DNA of 12,407 nucleotides from Devosia equisanguinis (GTDB lineage: Bacteria; Pseudomonadota; Alphaproteobacteria; Rhizobiales; Devosiaceae): the NCBI GenBank assembly GCA_945888565.1, contig CAMDAL010000091.1:1-12407 (forward strand). The letters are read 5' to 3'. Below, in pieces: positions 7,148-12,407 of this stretch; position 1 is the first letter of the stretch; each line of letters starts with the position of its first letter. Position numbers and translations under genes: made by a program. The notes under the pieces are model-generated. The model was given only the letters and a program-made list of their open reading frames with translations, searched no databases and was not told the DNA's origin.

Positions 7148-9100
7148 ATGGCGTTTCTAGTGTCGCGTACCCAGCCAGATGATGGCGCCGAGCTGCTTGG
7201 CGTCCCGAAAGCCCGTTCCCTCGGCGATCGCTTCGATCTCAAGGTGGCCAACTATCTCGTCGACAAGAAGGCGCTGAAGCTCACCGACCTCGCTGTCGCC
7301 CTGCGTCAGAAGGCGGAGTGGGGCTCGACGCTGGCGCAGACCGTCATCTCGCTCGGCTACATCCGACCGATCGATTATTATCGAACCGTGGCAGAGGTTT
7401 ACGGCCTCCCCTTCGTCAACCTGCAGCAGCAGCCCATCGACGAGACGCTGGTCAAGATCGAGGATCGCCTCGACTACGCCGATCGCGGCATCATCCCGTG
7501 GCGCACCGTCAACGGCAAGCTCGTGCTGGCCGCCACCACCCTCACTGCCGACCACATCGAGTGGGCCGATGCCCGCTTCGGGCTCGACAACTACGACCTC
7601 GTCATCACCTCGCCCTTCGACATCCTGTGGCAGACCGCCCACCTGTTCCGCGATTGGGACAGCTTCTTCGCCCGCGAGGCGCTGTTCTCATGGAAGCCCG
7701 AGCACTCCGCCAAGTTCACCGTCACCAAACCGCAGAAGCTGGTGCTCTGGGGGATGCTGGCGGCGCTGCTGCTGGGCCTGATCCTGGCGCCGATGCCGAC
7801 CCTGGTCGGGCTGATGAGCTTCTTCACCGCGCTCTACACGCTCACCTTCGTCTTCAAGTTCGTCCTGACCTTCGTTGGCGCTTCGCGCAAGGCCGACATG
7901 GAAATCTCGCCCGAGGCCGTCGCGGGCCTGAAGGATTCGGAACTGCCGGGCTACTCGGTGCTCGTCCCCATGTACCGCGAAGCCAAGGTGTTGCCGCTGC
8001 TCACCAAGGCGCTGAAGAACCTCGACTATCCCGCTTCGAAGCTCGAGGTGAAACTGGTGCTCGAGGAGGACGACATCGAGACCATCGAGGCCGCCAAGGC
8101 CCTGCGCCTACCCGGCACCTTCGAGATCGTCCGCGTCCCGCCCAGTCAGCCCAAGACCAAGCCCAAGGCCTGCAACTACGCGCTGCAGTTCTGCCGCGGC
8201 GAGTTCGTGACCATCTACGACGCCGAAGATCAGCCCGAGCCCGACCAGCTCAAGAAGGCGGTGCTGGCCTTCCGCCACGGCGACCCCAAGCTCGCCTGCG
8301 TGCAGGGCCGCCTGAACTACTTCAACCGCTCTGAAAACTGGCTGACGCGGATGTTCACGCTGGAATACAGCCAGTGGTTCGATTTCCTGCTGCCCGGCCT
8401 CGACTGGCTCAAGGTGCCGATCCCGCTTGGCGGCACCTCCAACCATTTCAAGCTCTCCGCCCTCCGTCAGGTCGGCGCATGGGACCCCTACAACGTCACC
8501 GAAGACGCCGATCTGGGCGTCCGGCTGGCGCAGGAGGGCTACACCGTCGGCGTCATCAACTCGACCACCTACGAGGAGGCGAACGGCGTCCTCCCCTCGT
8601 GGATCAAGCAGCGCTCGCGCTGGATCAAGGGCTACATGCAGACCTGGCTGGTGCACATGCGCCACCCTGTCCAGCTGTGGAAATCGATCGGTACGAAGGG
8701 CTTCTTCGCGTTCCATTTCTTCATAGGCGCGCCGCCCTTCACCATGCTGCTGGCGCCGATCCTCTGGGCCATCACGCTGCTTGTCTGGTTCACCAACACC
8801 TGGGATTTCGGCTGGCTGTTCCCCGAGCCGTTCGGCACCATGGCGCTCTTCAACCTCGTCATCGGCAACTTGTTCCTCGTCTATTTCGGCGTCATCGCCG
8901 CGCTGAAGCGCCGCTACTACGACCTCGTGCCCGTCGGCATCCTGCTGCCGCTGTACTGGGTGCTGCACTCGATCGCCGCCTACAAGGCGTTCTGGCAGCT
9001 CTGTGTGAACCCGCATTACTGGGAGAAGACCGAGCACGGCACCTCAGCGGTCACCCAGGGAATCCTCGATCAGGTGAAGGCGGAGACCGAGGGCAAATGA
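7148..9100 (+). CDS. Membrane GT2 glycosyltransferase with N-terminal MshEN-like domain (NfrB-related)
   Basis: A 650-residue inner-membrane glycosyltransferase. Residues ~30-92 look like an MshEN/T2SSE_N domain (ALRQKAEWGSTLAQTVISLGY, then IRPIDYYRTVAEVYGLPFVNL), a fold that can bind c-di-GMP. Two membrane segments follow at about 197-245. The GT2 catalytic domain has VPMYREA (273-279), LEEDD (305-309), the DxD-type YDAEDQPEP (357-365), LGGTSNHF (427-434), TED (451-453) and QRSRW (488-492). Together these are the D, DxD, TED and Q-x-x-R-W motifs of processive-type GT2 enzymes. Two or three more membrane segments lie at about 519-548, 565-586 and 591-615. It probably makes or extends a polysaccharide or glycolipid from a nucleotide sugar; the sugar is unknown. 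The ATG has no clear ribosome binding site. The next gene overlaps by ATGA. Confidence 0.9.
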   Translation: MAFLVSRTQPDDGAELLGVPKARSLGDRFDLKVANYLVDKKALKLTDLAVALRQKAEWGSTLAQTVISLGYIRPIDYYRTVAEVYGLPFVNLQQQPIDETLVKIEDRLDYADRGIIPWRTVNGKLVLAATTLTADHIEWADARFGLDNYDLVITSPFDILWQTAHLFRDWDSFFAREALFSWKPEHSAKFTVTKPQKLVLWGMLAALLLGLILAPMPTLVGLMSFFTALYTLTFVFKFVLTFVGASRKADMEISPEAVAGLKDSELPGYSVLVPMYREAKVLPLLTKALKNLDYPASKLEVKLVLEEDDIETIEAAKALRLPGTFEIVRVPPSQPKTKPKACNYALQFCRGEFVTIYDAEDQPEPDQLKKAVLAFRHGDPKLACVQGRLNYFNRSENWLTRMFTLEYSQWFDFLLPGLDWLKVPIPLGGTSNHFKLSALRQVGAWDPYNVTEDADLGVRLAQEGYTVGVINSTTYEEANGVLPSWIKQRSRWIKGYMQTWLVHMRHPVQLWKSIGTKGFFAFHFFIGAPPFTMLLAPILWAITLLVWFTNTWDFGWLFPEPFGTMALFNLVIGNLFLVYFGVIAALKRRYYDLVPVGILLPLYWVLHSIAAYKAFWQLCVNPHYWEKTEHGTSAVTQGILDQVKAETEGK

Positions 9101-10267
9101 GCGTCGCCGAGGTCAACGGCCGCCCGGCCGTCATCGTCCCCGTCCGCAAGCCCCGGCCGCTGCTGCGGCGTTCCACAATCATCATCGCACTGGCTGCCAT
9201 GATGGCGCTGCTCTGGCTTGCCCAGCACGTCATCGACGCCGGCTATCTGCGCGAGGATATCGAGGCGCTGCAGCAGGGCGAGGCGTGGCGCACCGGCGGC
9301 TGGCTCACGCAGGTGGTGCTCCGCATCGTCGGCCTGCTGCCCGAAACCGCCTGGCAGCAGGTTACCCTCAGCCTCGTAGCCGCCGTCGTCGCCGGCATGA
9401 TGTACGGATTGCTCTACGACCGGCTGCGCGCCAGCGGCTGGTTCGTGGTGGGCGCCATCGCGCTGGTCGCGGCGGTCGCGTTGCACGTCGGCGCGCTCTA
9501 CACCGTCACCGCCTCGAGCCGCGACATCCCGCTGCTCATCGCCGTCGGCGCGCTGATCCCGGCCATCCGCATGCTGGAGGATGTGGGCGATGTGCAGTCC
9601 GCCATCGGCCTGTCGCTCCTGCTGCCGCTGCTGCTGCTGGCGAGCCCCCTGACCACGCTGCTGATCCTGCCCATCGCCATCGGCGCGGCCCTGGCCGATC
9701 CCGACGGCCGGCGCGACCCGCGCGCATTCGTGGCGATGCTGCTGGTGGCGATCCTGCCCACCATCATCGTCGCCATCGGCATAGTCGGCTTCCTCGCTCA
9801 GGCGCACATGGAGGTGGCCGACGCCCTGCTGCCCTACATCAACACCTATGCCAACCTGCGGTTCGGCGACGTGGCGGGCAGCCTCAGCGGCCCTTGGTGG
9901 CTACGCGCCGGCCATGGCGGTGCCGCTGGTCTACTGCCTGTGGCCCAACCTGCCGGAGCGTCGGCACATCCTGTCGGCCCTCGCCGTCGTGGCGCTGCCG
10001 GTCTACCTCGCGACGGCGCGCGTCATCGTCAACACCACGATGACCCCGCTCACCCCGTCTTTGGCCTTCCTTGTCGCCTTCGTCTCCTGGCTGGCCGTCG
10101 TCCGCCTGCCATTCGTGCTGCGGCTGCTGGCGCTCGCGCTACTGATCCTCGGCACGGGGCTGAGCTGGTTGCCGAACGGGCTATGGGACGATCCGGCATG
10201 GAAGGCGGCGCTGTTCAGCGCCGCCCCTGCCGGTCTCGAGCCGCTCGCCCTGCGCCCCGGCCTCTGA
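9097..10267 (+). pseudogene. Polytopic membrane protein, frame broken by one extra base near 9891-9893
   Basis: The ATG overlaps the glycosyltransferase stop (ATGA), so this is the second gene of that operon. The first 265 codons (9097-9891) encode a hydrophobic protein with about six membrane segments: ~27-44, 89-106, 113-135, 145-160, 170-200 and 211-234. After that the same frame becomes Arg/Pro/Ala-rich and runs to 10311, which looks non-coding. In the neighbouring frame, GYAPAMAVPLVYCLWPNLPE and more hydrophobic segments continue to TGA 10265-10267. Removing one C from CCC at 9891-9893 joins them into a 389-residue protein, reading SGLGGYAPAM at the joint. I do not recognise a family; the context suggests a partner in sugar polymer or lipid export or synthesis. 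The break may be a sequencing error or a real mutation. If read literally, the product is 404 residues with an aberrant C-terminus. Confidence 0.75.
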
Positions 10268-10268
10268 G

Positions 10269-11180
10269 CTACTCGCCGATATCAGCCAGTTCGTACGGCG
10301 TCGTCTGGTAGATCTCGTTGATCCAGTTCTGGAACAGCAGATGCGCGTGTGAACGCCAGCGGTTTTCCGGCTCCACGCTCGTATCCCCGCCGGGGAACAG
10401 GTTCACCGGCTGCTCCGGGTTGAGCCCCGCCTTCACGTCCCGCTCGTACTCATCCGCCAGCGAACGGTTGTCGTATTCCAGGTGGTTGAGCATGTAGAGC
10501 GCCCGCCGCGCCTTGTCGCGCAGCATGCACACCCCGATCTCGTCATTGTCGATCAGGATCTCGAGATCCGGTCCCAGGCTCGCCCGGTCGATGTCGTTGT
10601 AGCGGCTGACGGGCACCATCGGGCTGTCGGAGAGGCCGCGCAGCCATGGGGTAGGTCCGCCCACCAGCTTGTGCCGGAAGACTCCGAACGCCTTTTTCTC
10701 CATCCGGTACCGCTTCGCCTGGTGGAAGTGGTACAGCGCCGCCTGCGCGCCCCAGCAGATAAACATGGTCTGGTGCACGTTGCTGCCGGTCCAGTTCATG
10801 ATCTCCAGCATTTCCGGCCAGTAACGCACCTCCTCGAAGGGGATGTTGGCAATCGGCGCGCCGGTGACGATGAACCCGTCGAACTTGCGCTCCCGCACGC
10901 TCTCCCAGGTCGAATAGAAGGTGTTGAGGTACTCTTCCGACGTGTGCTTGCTCACGTGGTCGGTGATCCGCACCAGCGTCAGGTCGATCTGCAGCGGCGT
11001 CGAGCCGATCAACCGGGCGAACTGCGTCTCGGTCCGCTCCTTGTTCGGCATCAGGTTGAGCAGCCCGATCTGCAGCGGGCGGATATCCTGCCGCGCCGAG
11101 CGGGATGCATCCATCACCGCCACGCCCTCTTTTTCGAGCGTGACGCGGGCCGGCAGGTGGTCGGGAATACGGATGGGCAT
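10269..11180 (-). CDS. metA: Homoserine O-acyltransferase MetA (acetyl or succinyl donor uncertain)
   Basis: A 303-residue class-I glutamine-amidotransferase-like enzyme of the MetA/HTS family (309 residues in E. coli). It acylates L-homoserine in the cytosol, the first committed step of methionine synthesis. The catalytic Cys is C142 in FICWGAQAAL. The His-Glu pair of the triad is H233 and E235 in LNHLEYD (His235/Glu237 in E. coli), and LMPNK (43-47) is intact. The donor-specificity position, usually Glu for acetyl-CoA or Gly for succinyl-CoA, is Ala111 here (VTGAPIANIPF), so the donor is left open. The start at 11180 has AAGGAGG (plus 11186-11192) upstream. It lies 57 bases after the P-loop ATPase gene on the same strand and is convergent, one base apart, with the membrane-protein gene. 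I see no SAM-II riboswitch in the short leader. Confidence 0.95.
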   Translation of the reverse strand: MPIRIPDHLPARVTLEKEGVAVMDASRSARQDIRPLQIGLLNLMPNKERTETQFARLIGSTPLQIDLTLVRITDHVSKHTSEEYLNTFYSTWESVRERKFDGFIVTGAPIANIPFEEVRYWPEMLEIMNWTGSNVHQTMFICWGAQAALYHFHQAKRYRMEKKAFGVFRHKLVGGPTPWLRGLSDSPMVPVSRYNDIDRASLGPDLEILIDNDEIGVCMLRDKARRALYMLNHLEYDNRSLADEYERDVKAGLNPEQPVNLFPGGDTSVEPENRWRSHAHLLFQNWINEIYQTTPYELADIGE

Positions 11181-11237
11181 GAAACCCTCCTTTGAATGGG
11201 AAACGGCTGGCGATGGCGTCCGGCGGCTCTGTGGCCG

Positions 11238-12104
11238 CTATCGCATTCGCTTGCCGATCGCCCCTGCCACGAGGTCGAGGAACTCGTCGCCGTCCCGCAC
11301 CGTCGCGAGATCGGCGGCTTCGACCACATAGCCAAAATTGTCCGCCAGCTTCTGGTAGCGCGGCAGCCGGTCGGTCAGCAATGCCTCGAAGCCCCAGGCG
11401 CCGAACGCGTCCGGATCGACCTGCGCGTCGTCCTTCACGCCGTTGATCTGCTTGAACTCGTTCCACTTCTGCACGAGGAACGGCGGCTGGTAGTACATCG
11501 GCTTGGGGCTCGCGGTGAACCGGCGGACCAGTTCCGCCGCGTCGCCCTCGGTGCCGCGGATATAGAGCAGCAGCGTGTTCTCCCGCAGCGCCTTCACCAC
11601 CGGATCGTCGGCATTGTCCGGATCGATCACCTCGATCAGCGACCCACCCGTATCGGCGATGAAGTTACCGTACTCGTATAGCGTCTGCGCCCGCTCGATG
11701 AAGTAGGGCACGTCCTGCAGCGCCGCGATCTCGGCCACCCGGTGCTGCTCCTGCCGGCGCTGGTACTCGGCGAGCGGCAACCCGCCGCGCGCCGTGTTGC
11801 CCGGGCGCCCCAGGTAGGTCGAGAGCGGGTCGAGGTTCGAGAACGTGATGTTGCTCTCGATCTTGATCGAGTCCGTCCGCAGCAGTTCGCGCAGGAACGG
11901 CACCTTCATGGCCTCGGACTTGAAGTTGTCGACGATGAACTCGCCCATGTAGCGCGTGCCGATGCGGTAGTCGGCCGAGTAGTGGAACCAGTGGTCCTTG
12001 CGTAGCAGGCCGGCGAGCCGCGTCTTGCCGACACCGGCCATGCCGAACACCGTCACCGCATGGCGCGGGGCGTTCAGGAACTCGTCTGGTGAAGCGAACA
12101 GCAT
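11238..12104 (-). CDS. Uncharacterised P-loop ATPase/kinase-like protein
   Basis: A 288-residue protein from the chosen start. The Walker A motif GMAGVGKT is at residues 21-28, directly after the first hydrophobic strand (HAVTVFGMAG). It is followed by the striking segment HWFHYSADYRIGTRYMGEFI. A second strand, NTLLLYIRGTE, and a conserved-looking PKPMYYQPPFL lie in the C-terminal half. I recognise it as a soluble ATPase family common in rhizobia and relatives and lacking a known function; the fold looks like a small-molecule kinase or NTPase. The frame extends upstream to 12239, but those 45 residues are low-complexity, rich in Arg/Ser/Pro and without the family's start, so ATG 12104 is preferred although its ribosome binding site is weak. 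It may be co-transcribed with metA 57 bases downstream. The C-terminus is intact, ending GAIGKRMR. Confidence 0.8.
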   Translation of the reverse strand: MLFASPDEFLNAPRHAVTVFGMAGVGKTRLAGLLRKDHWFHYSADYRIGTRYMGEFIVDNFKSEAMKVPFLRELLRTDSIKIESNITFSNLDPLSTYLGRPGNTARGGLPLAEYQRRQEQHRVAEIAALQDVPYFIERAQTLYEYGNFIADTGGSLIEVIDPDNADDPVVKALRENTLLLYIRGTEGDAAELVRRFTASPKPMYYQPPFLVQKWNEFKQINGVKDDAQVDPDAFGAWGFEALLTDRLPRYQKLADNFGYVVEAADLATVRDGDEFLDLVAGAIGKRMR

Positions 12105-12165
12105 GGTGTTGCGGGCCCGAAATTCAGCGGCCTTGCGTGTAGCCGATGGCGCTGCACGGAACAAG

Positions 12166-12187
12166 CGCCGGGGCGACGGCCCCGGCG
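12166..12187. repeat. Perfect 9-bp GC hairpin between the ATPase gene and flgE
   Basis: CGCCGGGGC (12166-12174) pairs with GCCCCGGCG (12179-12187) around the loop GACG. It lies in the divergent control region, 62 bases above the ATPase start. With no T run on either side it is not a normal terminator. It could be part of the ATPase mRNA leader or a dispersed palindrome. Confidence 0.45.
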
Positions 12188-12189
12188 GT

Positions 12190-12204
12190 CGGCAAAACCT
12201 GCCG
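12190..12204. promoter_or_regulatory. Candidate enhancer dyad for the flagellar sigma-54 promoter
   Basis: CGGCA-AAACC-TGCCG is a perfect 5-bp inverted repeat about 85 bases upstream of the -24 element. In Caulobacter the activator FlbD binds dyads (ftr sites) roughly 100 bases from sigma-54 flagellar promoters. Spacing and symmetry fit such a site; the binding protein is an inference. Confidence 0.4.
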
Positions 12205-12289
12205 CTGGACCCGGACTCTTTTGCCTCACTGTCGCCCAAGGCACTACCGTCGCGCCGGATACCTCAGCAAAATCAACGATCCGGCACTC

Positions 12290-12305
12290 TGGCACAGCCC
12301 TTGCA
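12290..12305 (+). promoter_or_regulatory. Sigma-54 (-24/-12) promoter of the hook gene
   Basis: TGGCACAGCCCTTGCA matches the sigma-54 consensus TGGCAC-N5-TTGCA/T at every fixed base. The GG (12291-12292) and GC (12303-12304) doublets are ten bases apart, as required. Transcription would begin near 12316, giving a leader of about 43 bases to the ATG at 12359. Such promoters need an AAA+ activator; in flagellar systems this is FlbD or an equivalent. Confidence 0.85.
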
Positions 12306-12349
12306 AGGCTGTCCCCGAACTCGCGTGCCCGGCACGCCAATGGGATTTC

Positions 12350-12353
12350 GGAG
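12350..12353 (+). promoter_or_regulatory. Ribosome binding site of the hook gene
   Basis: GGAG lies five bases before the ATG at 12359 and downstream of the sigma-54 promoter, which supports this as the true start of the gene cut by the window edge. Confidence 0.7.
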
Positions 12354-12358
12354 ACAAC

Positions 12359-12407
12359 ATGGGCATCTACGGCGCTCTATCCACCGCGGTCACCGGGCTT
12401 CGTGCCC
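12359..12407 (+). CDS. flgE: Flagellar hook/rod-family protein, probably FlgE, N-terminus only
   Basis: Only 16 residues are present, MGIYGALSTAVTGLRA, and the frame is open to the right edge. This is the conserved N-terminal helix of the flagellar rod/hook family (Flg_bb_rod), which starts with a short Gly/Ala-rich pattern around a V-[ST]-G-[LM] core. From recall, the MGIYGALS start is typical of FlgE annotated in several Hyphomicrobiales. FlgE builds the extracellular hook and is exported by the flagellar type III apparatus, so no signal peptide is expected. A perfect sigma-54 promoter and a well-placed ribosome binding site upstream support it. With so little sequence, another family member such as FlgF, FlgG or FlgK cannot be excluded. 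It probably opens a flagellar operon to the right. Confidence 0.75.
   Translation, partial: MGIYGALSTAVTGLRA

Noticed and set aside
8108..9037. Minus-strand frame (309 codons) inside the glycosyltransferase gene
   Set aside because: No motif, and fully covered by a GT2 gene with intact catalytic residues.
8374..9096. Extension of the membrane-protein frame upstream into the glycosyltransferase gene
   Set aside because: This part is an out-of-frame reading of the GT2 domain. The real start is the ATGA-coupled ATG at 9097.
11181..11237. SAM-II riboswitch before metA
   Set aside because: The gap is only 57 bases and shows no pseudoknot-like arrangement or recognisable SAM-II core; only a small five-pair stem is visible.
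12105..12239. Upstream extension of the P-loop ATPase
   Set aside because: The added residues are low-complexity and run through a GC hairpin and a regulatory dyad; the family's start corresponds to MLFASPDEF at 12104.

Overview
The window reads as a GC-rich alphaproteobacterial chromosome segment, most likely from the Hyphomicrobiales and perhaps Devosia-like. This placement is an inference from the gene content: a YcjX/YcjF pair, a MetA acyltransferase, a rhizobial-type P-loop ATPase, a hook protein starting MGIYGALSTAVTGLRA, and GANTC sites in a promoter. No rRNA, tRNA, CRISPR array, transposase or phage gene is visible. Coding density is high, and no gene-free stretch exceeds about 275 bases.

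Layout. (1) 1-1198, minus strand: the N-terminal part of a class I SAM-dependent methyltransferase that runs off the left edge, a large nested palindromic repeat (481-594), and an NADPH-dependent FMN reductase of the ChrR/YieF type with a palindrome upstream. (2) 1419-4397, minus strand: a 974-residue type V autotransporter, with a hairpin just beyond its stop and a leader that holds a palindrome and two GANTC sites. (3) 4564-7019, minus strand: ycjX and ycjF overlapping by ATGA. The best start of ycjX is a GTG with a good ribosome binding site. (4) 7148-10267, plus strand: a two-gene unit, also ATGA-overlapping. It holds a membrane glycosyltransferase (GT2) with an N-terminal MshEN-like domain, then a polytopic membrane protein whose frame is broken by one extra base near 9891. 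(5) 10269-12104, minus strand: metA downstream of a P-loop ATPase of unknown function, 57 bases apart. (6) 12105-12407: a regulatory region with a sigma-54 (-24/-12) promoter driving a flagellar hook gene that leaves the window after 16 codons.

Functional reading. The most distinctive locus is the GT2/membrane-protein pair. It has the parts expected of an inner-membrane polysaccharide or glycolipid synthase with a built-in sensory domain, a layout related to but different from E. coli NfrB. Its partner protein is unrecognised. The autotransporter is a surface protein with a T5SS/PEP-CTERM-type repeat passenger. The hook gene's sigma-54 promoter suggests Caulobacter-like class control of flagellar genes. 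The other genes are metabolic or housekeeping: methionine synthesis, flavin-dependent quinone reduction, and an envelope-associated YcjX/YcjF GTPase pair.
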